This document shows positions 38,402-45,349 of a stretch of DNA of 64,000 nt, piece after piece. The stretch comes from Betaproteobacteria bacterium (lineage in GTDB: Bacteria; Pseudomonadota; Gammaproteobacteria; Burkholderiales; Casimicrobiaceae). The position numbers and the translations under genes are program-made. The stretch covers positions 1-64,000 of the forward strand of contig JADJWJ010000020.1 of assembly GCA_016716425.1 (NCBI GenBank), read 5' to 3'. Below the pieces are notes generated by a model. It was not told the origin of the DNA and did no database searches. It saw only the letters and a program-made list of their open reading frames with translations. Positions within the stretch are counted from its first letter, which is position 1. Every line of letters starts with the position of its first letter.

Positions 38402-39184
38402 AAGGAACGGGAGCACGCGCTGCACGAATTCCTGCGGGTGTTCCATCGGGATCGAGTGGGCGGCGCCCTCGACGGCGGCGAACGTCGCGTGCGGAATCGA
38501 CTTGGCGAATGCGGCGCTCGCGGCGACCGGGAACAGCAGGTCCTCGGTGCCGGCGAGCACCAGCGTCCGCGCGCGGATCGACGACAGCGCTGGCGTCCCG
38601 TCGAACGCGGCGATCGCGCGCACCTGGTTCGCGAGCGCCGTCGACGTCTGCTGGTAGGGATAGCGGGTCGCGAGCTGCACCAGCGCGTCGACCGCCGTCC
38701 GGCCCTCGAAGAAGCGTGGCGTGAACACCCAGTAGAAGAGGTTGCGGAACCAGAGGCCGCGGTCGATTGCCGGGAAGAGTTCCGCCCAGCTCGCGAACAG
38801 GTCGTTGTCGCGCGCGGACGCCTTGGCGCCCGTCGCGACGAGGACGAGCCGGTCGACGGTGTCCGGGTAGCGGGCCGCGCAGTCCTGGACGATCATCCCG
38901 CCCATCGAATGCCCGACCAGCGACACCCGGGCGAGGCGAAGATGCCGCGCCAGCGCCATGCAGTCGTCGGCCATCGCGCCGATGGACGTCGGCGCACCGA
39001 GCGGCGTCGTGCGCCCGCTGCCGCGGTTGTCCACGAGCACCACCTCGAAGCGGTCCGCGAGCGCATCGACCGTCGGCATCCAGTACGAACTGTCCGCGGC
39101 GAGGCCGGCGACCAGCATCACCGGAGGTCCCCTGCCGCGGACCTCGTAGTACACGTCGACGCCGTCGCGGCGCACAGCCGGCAT
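38393..39184 (-). CDS. Alpha/beta hydrolase
   Basis: This 263-residue protein from ATG 39184 (MPAVRRDGVDVYYEVRGRG) has an oxyanion/entry loop VMLVAGLAADSSYW, nucleophile elbow LVGHSMGGMIV (Ser), acid in LAGTEDLLFP (Asp) and catalytic His in GAAHSIPMEHP. It resembles the pimeloyl-ACP/3-oxoadipate lactonase-like subfamily. The substrate is unknown. The C-terminal FLGV and stop come from the palindromic repeat. Confidence 0.88.
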   Translation of the reverse strand: MPAVRRDGVDVYYEVRGRGPPVMLVAGLAADSSYWMPTVDALADRFEVVLVDNRGSGRTTPLGAPTSIGAMADDCMALARHLRLARVSLVGHSMGGMIVQDCAARYPDTVDRLVLVATGAKASARDNDLFASWAELFPAIDRGLWFRNLFYWVFTPRFFEGRTAVDALVQLATRYPYQQTSTALANQVRAIAAFDGTPALSSIRARTLVLAGTEDLLFPVAASAAFAKSIPHATFAAVEGAAHSIPMEHPQEFVQRVLPFLGV

Positions 39185-39189
39185 CTGCG

Positions 39190-39462
39190 CTACTCGCCGG
39201 CATGCGCGCGGTAGACGCGCAGCAATTCGGTGACGAGTATGCCGTCGATGCGCATGCCCTCGAGGCCCGCGTCCTCGATCGAGACGCCGGCGAGGCACGC
39301 GTTGCGTATCGTGGCGCCCGTCAGCGCGACATTCGTGAGCACCGCGTCGCGCAGGTTGACGTCGTCGAATCGCGTGCCCGCGAGGTTCACGTCGCGGAAC
39401 TCCGAGCCCGTCAGATTCTCGCCGTCGGCCTTGATCGCCCCGCCCTCGAACCTCGTCGTCAT
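39190..39462 (-). CDS. Pentapeptide-repeat protein
   Basis: This 90-residue protein is built of A(D/N)LXX-type pentapeptides: DGENLTGSEFRDVNLAGTRF, DDVNLRDAVLTNVALTGATI and RNACLAGVSIEDAGLEG. It would form a right-handed quadrilateral beta-helix of about three coils. It ends 5 bp before the hydrolase start and is probably cotranscribed with it. Function unknown. Confidence 0.82.
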   Translation of the reverse strand: MTTRFEGGAIKADGENLTGSEFRDVNLAGTRFDDVNLRDAVLTNVALTGATIRNACLAGVSIEDAGLEGMRIDGILVTELLRVYRAHAGE

Positions 39463-39504
39463 TGCCTTCGCCCTCCGGCGGCTAGGTCGCCCGTGTCGCC
39501 ACCG

Positions 39505-40104
39505 CTATCGCCCGATCGTGCGCTCCCGACCTGCAAAGAGCTGCCGGATGTTGGCGCGATGACGCCAGAACAGCAGCACGCAGATCGGCACCATTGCCCA
39601 CGCCGTGTACGAGTTGCCGAACACGTAGAAGGCGCCGAGAGGCAGCAGCAGCGCGGCGGTGAGGGCGGCGAGCGAGGAGATCCTGAAGCCGTAGGCCATC
39701 GTCGCCCACACGACGGCGAGCGCGAGCCCGAGCGGCCAGTAGAGCGCGAACACGATGCCCGCCGCGGTCGCGACGCCCTTGCCGCCCTTGAATCCGTGGA
39801 ACGCGGGGAACAGGTGCCCGAGGAACACGGCGAGCGCGGCGGCGGGCACCGTCCACTGCGGCGCGCCGGTCCACGCGGCGAGCCACTGCGCGGCGAACAC
39901 GCCGAGCCAGCCCTTGGCGCCGTCGCCGACCAGCGTGAGCAGCGCCGCGGCCTTGTGGCCCGTGCGCAGCACGTTGGTGGCGCCCGGATTGCCGGACCCG
40001 TAGTCGCGCGGATCCGGCAATCCGAACGCGCGGCTGACCACGACGGCGAACGAGACCGAGCCGATCAGGTAGGCGCCGGCGACGATGAGGGGGGCGGCAG
40101 GCAA
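39505..40104 (-). CDS. plsY: Acyl-phosphate:glycerol-3-phosphate acyltransferase PlsY
   Basis: This 199-residue membrane enzyme has conserved loops DYGSGNPGATNVLRTG, VGDGAKG, HLFPAFHGFKGGKGVAT and NIRQLFAGRE, with about five helices. It makes lysophosphatidic acid from acyl phosphate, the first step of phospholipid synthesis. It is divergent from folB. Confidence 0.95.
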   Translation of the reverse strand: MPAAPLIVAGAYLIGSVSFAVVVSRAFGLPDPRDYGSGNPGATNVLRTGHKAAALLTLVGDGAKGWLGVFAAQWLAAWTGAPQWTVPAAALAVFLGHLFPAFHGFKGGKGVATAAGIVFALYWPLGLALAVVWATMAYGFRISSLAALTAALLLPLGAFYVFGNSYTAWAMVPICVLLFWRHRANIRQLFAGRERTIGR

Positions 40105-40129
40105 GGCGTGGCGCGCGGCGGGCGGAAGG

Positions 40130-40150
40130 TAGAATGCGCGGACGATTCTA
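40130..40150. promoter_or_regulatory. Facing TAGAAT boxes between plsY and folB
   Basis: TAGAAT-N9-ATTCTA is a palindrome in the 50-bp gap between two divergent genes. The plus-strand TAGAAT would serve folB and the minus-strand copy (40150-40145) plsY. The predicted starts fall between the boxes, so the two polymerases would exclude each other. Confidence 0.4.
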
Positions 40151-40154
40151 GCCC

Positions 40155-40511
40155 ATGAACAAGATCTTCATCCACGACCTGCGCGTCGAGGCGCGCATCG
40201 GCGTCTACGACTGGGAGCAGCACCTGCCGCAGACGATCCGGCTCGACGTCGAGATGGCCGCGCCGTCGGACCGGGCCTTTCACACGGGCAAGATCGCCGA
40301 CGCGCTCGATTACGCGAAGGTGGTCGCGCGGCTGAAGGCGTTCGCCAAGGACGCGCCGCCGCCCCTGCTCGAGCGGTTCGCCGAGCGGGTCGCGCAGCTG
40401 CTGCTCGCCGAGTTCGACGTCCCGTGGGTGCGCGTGCGCGTGGCGAAGCTGGGCGCGCTCGCCGGCGTCAAGGAGATCGGCGTCGAGATCGAGCGCGGCC
40501 GTACGGTGTGA
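40155..40511 (+). CDS. folB: Dihydroneopterin aldolase
   Basis: This 118-residue FolB starts MNKIFIHDLRVEARIGVYDW with EQHLPQTIRLDVEM, ADALDYAKVV and LLERFAERVAQLLL (catalytic region). It cleaves dihydroneopterin in folate synthesis, and some members also epimerise. The start ATG lies very close to the predicted transcription start. Confidence 0.95.
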   Translation: MNKIFIHDLRVEARIGVYDWEQHLPQTIRLDVEMAAPSDRAFHTGKIADALDYAKVVARLKAFAKDAPPPLLERFAERVAQLLLAEFDVPWVRVRVAKLGALAGVKEIGVEIERGRTV

Positions 40512-40597
40512 GCGCCGCCGGCCCGCGCAGGGGCCGCGCGCCGCCCTGCCGTGGCCTGCGTCGGTGAGCCCGGCCGGCGGGCGGGCCCGCGGCGCCG

Positions 40598-40996
40598 TCA
40601 CCGCGGCAGCGTGATCGTCAGCGTCCGCCCGTCGTACCCGCGCGACCGGTGGTGGGCGCGAATCACGACCGCGGCGACCCCGGCCGGAACCTTCACGCCA
40701 TGCACGTCGCGAGTGAACGGCTGCTCGTCCTCGTGCGAATGCAGCAGGTCGCGCCGTCCCAGCCGCCGGCCGTCCGGCGCCAGCACCTCGATGGCGTCCG
40801 CGTAGTCGCTGCCGCGGTCGACGCTGCGCACGGTCACGTCGAAGTCGTAGACGCCAGGCGCGACGCGGCGCACCGTCGCGGCGACGACGTCGGCGGCGCC
40901 GCCGTACGCGGGAGCGGAAAAGCACGCGCTCGCCAGGGCGAGCATCCCGACGACCGCGAGCCCCCGCGCAGCCGCGCGCGGTTCGGGGCTCACCAT
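40598..40996 (-). CDS. Small exported protein coupled to nrsF (hypothetical)
   Basis: This 132-residue protein from ATG 40996 overlaps the nrsF stop by 7 bp. It has a signal segment (GLAVVGMLALASACFSAPAYG), possibly a lipoprotein signal given LASAC. The mature domain is beta-rich with conserved-looking VYDFDVTVRSVDRGSDYADA, LLHSHEDEQPFTRDVHGV and VVIRAHHRSRGYDGRTLTI. I do not know its function. The His/Glu/Asp cluster and its place in a sigF-nrsF operon facing a copper-peptide operon suggest a periplasmic metal-stress role. Confidence 0.65.
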   Translation of the reverse strand: MVSPEPRAAARGLAVVGMLALASACFSAPAYGGAADVVAATVRRVAPGVYDFDVTVRSVDRGSDYADAIEVLAPDGRRLGRRDLLHSHEDEQPFTRDVHGVKVPAGVAAVVIRAHHRSRGYDGRTLTITLPR

Positions 40997-41631
40997 CGCA
41001 GCACGTACGGCCCGACGAGTGCGCCGACCGCGGTCGGGATCAGCATGCCCGCGACGTACCAGACCGCGAGAAACGGCGCGTCCATTTCCGGGCAGTGCAG
41101 TGCATAGGCGAGCGCCCCCACCGCACCGCCCAGCAGGCCGGATGCGGCGCCGGACACGACCGGACGGGTCGGCGCGAGCCCGTGCATCGCCCACAACGCG
41201 AGGACGAACGTCGGCACCGACATCAACGCGATGTTCCACGGGCACACGCTCGCCGTGTGGCCCAGCACCATCGCTTCGCGCGACGCGGCCGGCGCGCCGG
41301 CGAGCGCGGCGGCGGCCAGCGCCCACAGCGCGAGCACCGGCGCCGCCAGCAACAACGGCGCCCGGCGCAACGCAACGCCGGGCCGCGACAGGCGCACCGC
41401 CGCGAGCAGCGCCGCGCCCGCCACCGCGGCCGGGAACGCGAGCTTGATCCAGAACATCGGCAGCCGAGCGGCGTCGCCGAGATCGGGCCGCACCCCCTGC
41501 GTGAGCGCCATCAGCAGCGTCGCGCCGAAGGCGCCCCAGCCGAGCGCCGCCGCGTAGCGCCGGCCGACGGCGCCGGCGCCAGGCGCGGCGCCCGCGCGCG
41601 CGAGCAGCGCGACCAGCTCGTCGGTCCTCAT
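40990..41631 (-). CDS. nrsF: NrsF-type (DUF1109) membrane anti-sigma factor
   Basis: This 213-residue protein has six membrane helices after an N-terminal cytoplasmic stretch (MRTDELVALLARAG). DUF1109 features include GAFGATLLMALTQGVRPDLG, FWIKLAFPAAVAGAALLAAV and the cysteine-bearing HTASVCPWNIALMSVP and ALHCPEMDAPFLAVWY. In Caulobacter NrsF holds SigF at the membrane and releases it on metal or oxidative stress, with conserved cysteines needed for the response; two such cysteines are visible here. It overlaps sigF as ATGA. Confidence 0.88.
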   Translation of the reverse strand: MRTDELVALLARAGAAPGAGAVGRRYAAALGWGAFGATLLMALTQGVRPDLGDAARLPMFWIKLAFPAAVAGAALLAAVRLSRPGVALRRAPLLLAAPVLALWALAAAALAGAPAASREAMVLGHTASVCPWNIALMSVPTFVLALWAMHGLAPTRPVVSGAASGLLGGAVGALAYALHCPEMDAPFLAVWYVAGMLIPTAVGALVGPYVLRW

Positions 41632-42191
41632 CCGCCGCTCCGGATCAATGCGGCGAGCGACTTCAAGCCCCGGTGCACGCCGACCTTGACCGCGGACTCG
41701 GACATGCCGCTCGCCCGCGCCGCCTCGACGACCGACAGGCCGTGGATCTTGACGTGCACGATCGGCAGGCGCTGGCGCTCCGGCAGGCGTTCGAGCAGCT
41801 TGGCGAGGTCGCGCCGCGCGTCGCCCGCATCGTGTGCCGAGGCGGCCAGGACGTCGAGGTCGTCGTCGAGCGGGTCGTGCAGCGACTCGCGCTGCGCGCG
41901 CCGGCGCAGCAGGTCGACCATCTTGTAATGGGCGATCGCGTGCACCCACGCCGTCAGCGGCTGGTCCGGATCGTACGTATGGCGCTTGTTGTGCACGGCC
42001 AGCAGCGATTCCTGCACCAGGTCCTCCACGTCGTCCGGCAGCCCGGCCAGGCGCCTGCGAAAGTACGCGCGCAGGTGCGCCGAAAGGTCCTTCAGGAACG
42101 CGTGGTACGCCGCGCCGTCGCCGGCGAGCCCGCGCACGAGCGCCTCGCGCAGCCGCGTTTCCGCCGCGTGAGCCCGGTCCCTGATGTCCAT
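41628..42191 (-). CDS. sigF: ECF sigma factor of the SigF type
   Basis: This is a 187-residue ECF sigma factor as annotated from ATG 42191. Region 2 is YFRRRLAGLPDDVEDLVQES, LLAVHNKRHTYDPDQPLTAW and VHAIAHYKMVDLLRRR; region 4 is LERLPERQRLPIVHVKIHGL, SVVEAARASGMSESAVKVGV and HRGLKSL. It pairs with NrsF. An exact GTAACC-N16-CGAA promoter ends on the A of ATG 42191, so transcription would begin inside the annotated frame. GTG 42137 with GAGG in front, giving 169 residues, is a better start. Likely autoregulated and directing bufA transcription. Confidence 0.9.
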   Translation of the reverse strand: MDIRDRAHAAETRLREALVRGLAGDGAAYHAFLKDLSAHLRAYFRRRLAGLPDDVEDLVQESLLAVHNKRHTYDPDQPLTAWVHAIAHYKMVDLLRRRAQRESLHDPLDDDLDVLAASAHDAGDARRDLAKLLERLPERQRLPIVHVKIHGLSVVEAARASGMSESAVKVGVHRGLKSLAALIRSGG

Positions 42192-42216
42192 TCGTTCGAT
42201 CGGTGGCTTTGGTTAC
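42191..42216 (-). promoter_or_regulatory. SigF-type promoter of sigF-nrsF (GTAACC-N16-CGAA)
   Basis: On the minus strand GTAACC (42216-42211), exactly 16 bases, then CGAA (42194-42191). I recall this as the SigF consensus of Caulobacter. The last A is also the A of the annotated ATG. Confidence 0.75.
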
Positions 42217-42264
42217 ACGACCCGTACCGCACCGGCGCGGGCGTTCGACATTGTGCCCCGGGCT

Positions 42265-42290
42265 GTAACCGGCGGGCGCTGCACGGCGAA
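42265..42290 (+). promoter_or_regulatory. SigF-type promoter of bufABC-doxX (GTAACC-N16-CGAA)
   Basis: GTAACC at 42265-42270, 16 bases, CGAA at 42287-42290. Predicted start is near 42297, leaving a leader of about 49 nt with ribosome site GAGGAG eight bases before ATG 42346. Confidence 0.85.
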
Positions 42291-42345
42291 CTAGCATCCG
42301 ACTGCCCCAGGCGGTCGTTCCCCCCAACCCCGAGGAGCTGTACCG

Positions 42346-42642
42346 ATGAAGATGCCCACGCTGACCCTTGCCGCGTTCACGCTGGCGGCCGTCGCCGCCG
42401 GCGGCGCGCTGGCCCAGGACAAGAAGATGGACAACAAGATGATGGACGAAAAGGCCATGGAGAAGTGCTATGGCGTGTCGCTGGCCGGCAAGAACGACTG
42501 CGCGGCCGGCCCTGGAACGACCTGCGCCGGGACGTCGAAGGTCGACTACCAGGGCAACGCCTGGAAGAACGTCCCGAAGGGCACCTGTGCGTCGATCAAG
42601 ACGCCCAAGGGCACCGGCTCGCTGACGCCCGTCAAGGCGTAG
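42346..42642 (+). CDS. bufA: Bufferin precursor BufA (DUF2282 copper-binding RiPP)
   Basis: This 98-residue precursor has a Sec signal peptide (MKMPTLTLAAFTLAAVAAGG, cleavage after ALAQ at about residue 24). A Met/Lys/Asp-rich spacer follows (KKMDNKMMDEKAMEK). The cysteine core is CYGVSLAGKNDCAAG, TTCAGTSKVDYQG, VPKGTCASIKTP, with four cysteines at 41, 52, 60 and 81. Members of this family are RiPPs whose core cysteines are converted to thiooxazoles by a multinuclear iron oxidase; the exported peptide then buffers copper. Its biosynthetic genes follow directly. Confidence 0.92.
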   Translation: MKMPTLTLAAFTLAAVAAGGALAQDKKMDNKMMDEKAMEKCYGVSLAGKNDCAAGPGTTCAGTSKVDYQGNAWKNVPKGTCASIKTPKGTGSLTPVKA

Positions 42643-42664
42643 CGGGCAGCCGCGCGTCCACGCG

Positions 42665-43504
42665 ATGGCGCCCACCCCGTCGGCCGGGCTCGGCCTCAAG
42701 CCGGAGCACTTTCCGGAGGCGCTCGCCGCGCCCGCCGACGGGCTGTGGTTCGAGGTCCATCCCGAGAACTACATGGTCGACGGCGGGCCGCGGCTCGCCT
42801 GGCTCGAGGCGATCCGGGCCCGGCATCCGCTGTCGCTGCACGGCGTCGCGCTGTCGCTTGCCGCGGCGACGCCGCCCGACCGCGCGCACGTCGCGCGGCT
42901 CGCCCGGCTGGTGCGGCGCTTCGAGCCGGCGCTGGTGTCGGAGCATCTCGCCTGGTCAACGTGGCGCGGCCGCTACCACCCGGACCTGCTGCCGTTCCCG
43001 CGCAGCGCAGAGGCGCTCACGCGCATCGTCGACAACGTCTGCCAGGTGCAGGACGCGCTGCGGCGGACGCTGGCGCTCGAGAACCCGGCGCACTATCTGC
43101 GCGTCGACGGTCATGCGTTCGACGAGATCGACTTCCTGCGCGAGATCGCGCGGCGCAGCGGCTGCTCGCTGTTGCTCGACGTCAACAACGTTCACGTCGG
43201 CGCGCGCAACCTCGGCTACTCGGCCGAGGCGTACGTCGACGCGTTTCCCGGCGAGCACGTCGCCGAGATTCACGTCGCCGGCCACACGGCCGACCCGCAG
43301 CACGGCGACGCGCTGTTGATCGACTCGCACGACGCGCCGGTCGCACGCGAAGTGTGGGCGCTATGCGAGCGCGTCGTCGCGCGCATCGGGCCGCGGCCGG
43401 TGCTGCTCGAACGCGACGGCAACGTGCCGCCGTTTCGCGAGTTGCAGGCCGAACGCGCGCTCGCGACCGGGATCCTGCGCCGCCCGTTCGAAGCGGCGGC
43501 CTGA
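42665..43504 (+). CDS. bufB: Bufferin-modifying multinuclear iron oxidase BufB (DUF692)
   Basis: This 279-residue TIM-barrel MNIO has metal-ligand motifs FEVHPENYM, PLSLHGVALSL, VSEHLAWSTW, LENPAHYLRV, LLLDVNNVHVGARNL, AEIHVAGH, LIDSHDAPV and LLERDGNVPPF. These His/Glu/Asp/Asn residues bind two or three irons. The enzyme oxidises cysteines of BufA in the cytoplasm before export. It starts 22 bp after bufA. Confidence 0.95.
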   Translation: MAPTPSAGLGLKPEHFPEALAAPADGLWFEVHPENYMVDGGPRLAWLEAIRARHPLSLHGVALSLAAATPPDRAHVARLARLVRRFEPALVSEHLAWSTWRGRYHPDLLPFPRSAEALTRIVDNVCQVQDALRRTLALENPAHYLRVDGHAFDEIDFLREIARRSGCSLLLDVNNVHVGARNLGYSAEAYVDAFPGEHVAEIHVAGHTADPQHGDALLIDSHDAPVAREVWALCERVVARIGPRPVLLERDGNVPPFRELQAERALATGILRRPFEAAA

Positions 43505-43510
43505 CGCGCG

Positions 43511-44335
43511 ATGGACGACCCTGTCGCAGGCACGAGGCACGCCTCCGCGGGCGCGCTCCGGCAGTTTCAGGACGAGTTCGCGCGCGCCGTCGTCGATCCG
43601 GACGGCGACGCGGCGCTTTCCCCCGCACTGGCGGCGCTGGTCCGGCAGCCGGGCTTCGCCGTTTACCGCAACACGACGATCAAGGGCTGCATCGACGCGC
43701 TGCAGGCCAACTACCCGGCCGTGGCGAGGATCGTCGGCGAGGACTGGTTCCGCGCGGCGGCCGCGGTCTACGCGCGAGCGGAGTTGCCGCACGAGCCGAT
43801 GCTGCTTCGCTACGGCGCGGGCTTCGAGGGGTTCCTCGCGACGTTTCCCCCGGCGGCCGAGCTCGATTACCTGCCCAGCGTCGCGCGCCTGGATCGCTTC
43901 TGGGGTGAAGCGCACGCCGCGCCCGACGAGGATGCGCTGACCGCCGGCGCCGTGGCGCCGCGGCGTGCCGACGGGTGTGGCGCGATGGTCGTGCGCCCGC
44001 ACGCCGCCGCGCGCTGGGCGTGGTTCGACCGGCAGCCGATCTTCACGATCTGGTCGCGCAATCGCGCGCCCGGGCCGTACGACGACTCGGAGTTCGACTG
44101 GAAGGCGGAGGGCGCGCTGATCGTGCGGCCGCGCGACGAAGTCCGCTGGATGCCCCTCGGCGCGGACGGTTGCGCGCTCCTCGATGCATGCGCGGCCGGC
44201 GCGCCGCCGCTCGCCGCGCTCGCCGCGGCGCGCGCGGCGGTACCGGGCTGCGACGCCGACGCGCTGCTGGGCACGCTGGCGAAGGCAGGCGCGCTGGTCT
44301 GCGACGCGCGGCATCTGCCGGGAGGAAGCACATGA
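43511..44335 (+). CDS. bufC: BufB partner protein BufC (DUF2063)
   Basis: This 274-residue protein has an N-terminal DUF2063 helical domain (LRQFQDEFARAVVDPDG, FAVYRNTTIKGCIDALQANY, VARIVGEDWFRAAAAVYA, FEGFLATFPPAAELDYLPSV) and a C-terminal winged-helix-like domain. It acts as recognition/partner subunit that presents the precursor to the MNIO. It begins 6 bp after bufB, and its stop overlaps doxX as ATGA. Confidence 0.9.
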   Translation: MDDPVAGTRHASAGALRQFQDEFARAVVDPDGDAALSPALAALVRQPGFAVYRNTTIKGCIDALQANYPAVARIVGEDWFRAAAAVYARAELPHEPMLLRYGAGFEGFLATFPPAAELDYLPSVARLDRFWGEAHAAPDEDALTAGAVAPRRADGCGAMVVRPHAAARWAWFDRQPIFTIWSRNRAPGPYDDSEFDWKAEGALIVRPRDEVRWMPLGADGCALLDACAAGAPPLAALAAARAAVPGCDADALLGTLAKAGALVCDARHLPGGST

Positions 44336-44802
44336 TCACGTCGGATTCGTCCGTGGCCGCCGTCTCCGGCTGGCGCGGTGCCTGGAACCGGTGCGCCGAC
44401 CGCTGCGCGGCGTGGATCGGCGTCGACGCGCTCGCACTGATCGCTCGCGTCGCGCTCGCCGCGATCTTCTACTACTCGGGCCGCACCAAGGTCGAGGGCT
44501 TTCTCACGGTGACCGATGGCGCCGTCGCGCTCTTTCGCGACGAGTTCAAGTTGCCGCTGCTGTCCCCGGCCGTGGCGGCGCACCTCGCCGCCTACGCCGA
44601 GCACCTCTTTCCGCTGCTGCTGCTGCTCGGCCTTTTCACGCGCCTATCCGCGCTGGCGCTGCTCGGCATGACGCTGGTGATCCAGATCTTCGTCTACCCG
44701 GACGCGTGGCCGACGCATCTGTCCTGGGCCGGTCTCATGCTCTACCTGATCGCACAGGGCGGCGGCAGGGTGGCGCTCGACCGCGCGTTCGGCCTCCGCT
44801 AG
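44332..44802 (+). CDS. DoxX-family membrane protein of the bufferin operon
   Basis: This 156-residue protein has four membrane segments (LALIARVALAAIFYYSGRTK, LLSPAVAAHLAAYAEHLFPL, LLLLGLFTRLSALALLGMTL and WAGLMLYLIAQGGG). The DoxX signature YYSGRTKVEGF is present. DoxX proteins are regular fourth members of bufferin operons; a redox role at the membrane is likely but unproven. Confidence 0.9.
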   Translation: MITSDSSVAAVSGWRGAWNRCADRCAAWIGVDALALIARVALAAIFYYSGRTKVEGFLTVTDGAVALFRDEFKLPLLSPAVAAHLAAYAEHLFPLLLLLGLFTRLSALALLGMTLVIQIFVYPDAWPTHLSWAGLMLYLIAQGGGRVALDRAFGLR

Positions 44803-44848
44803 CGCCGCGCCTCCGCCAGCGGGAATCGCGGCCGTGTAGAGCGGCCGG

Positions 44849-45331
44849 TCACGCCATGGCGTCGACCGGCGTCGGCCGCAGCACGCGGACGAGATCCGCG
44901 GGTGCCATCCCCACGAGGTAGCCCCTCCGCCCGCCGTTGACGTAGAGGTACGGCAGGTCGGCGATCGTGCGCTGCATGTACACGGGCATCGCGCGCCGCG
45001 TGCCGAACGGGCTGGTGCCGCCGACCTGATAGCCCGAATGACGGTCGGCGACGGCCGGCTCGCACGGCGCGATCGTCTTCACGCCGAGCTGCCGCGCGAG
45101 GTTCTTCGTCGACACCTCGCGGTCGCCGTGCATCAGCACGACCAGCGGGCGTTTCGCGTCGTCCTCCATCACCAGCGTCTTGATCACCGCGTGCTCGGTG
45201 ACGCCGATCTCGCGCGCGGACACTGCGGTGCCGCCGCGTTCCTCGTATGCGTACGGGTGGTGCGTGAACGCGACGCCGTGCTCGCGCAGCACGCGCACCG
45301 CGGCGGTGACGGCGTGCCTTTCCCTGCCCAA
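44849..45331 (-). CDS. ybaK: Cys-tRNA(Pro)/YbaK-type deacylase
   Basis: This 160-residue trans-editing domain reads VLREHGVAFTHHPYAYEERG, GVTEHAVIKTLVMEDD, VVLMHGDREVSTKNLAR and GGTSPFGTRRAMPVYMQRTI. YbaK hydrolyses Cys-tRNA(Pro) made in error by ProRS. It lies 18 bp after the methyltransferase stop and is probably last in that operon. Confidence 0.93.
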   Translation of the reverse strand: MGRERHAVTAAVRVLREHGVAFTHHPYAYEERGGTAVSAREIGVTEHAVIKTLVMEDDAKRPLVVLMHGDREVSTKNLARQLGVKTIAPCEPAVADRHSGYQVGGTSPFGTRRAMPVYMQRTIADLPYLYVNGGRRGYLVGMAPADLVRVLRPTPVDAMA

Positions 45332-45349
45332 CCGAAGCGCCTCGCGGAT

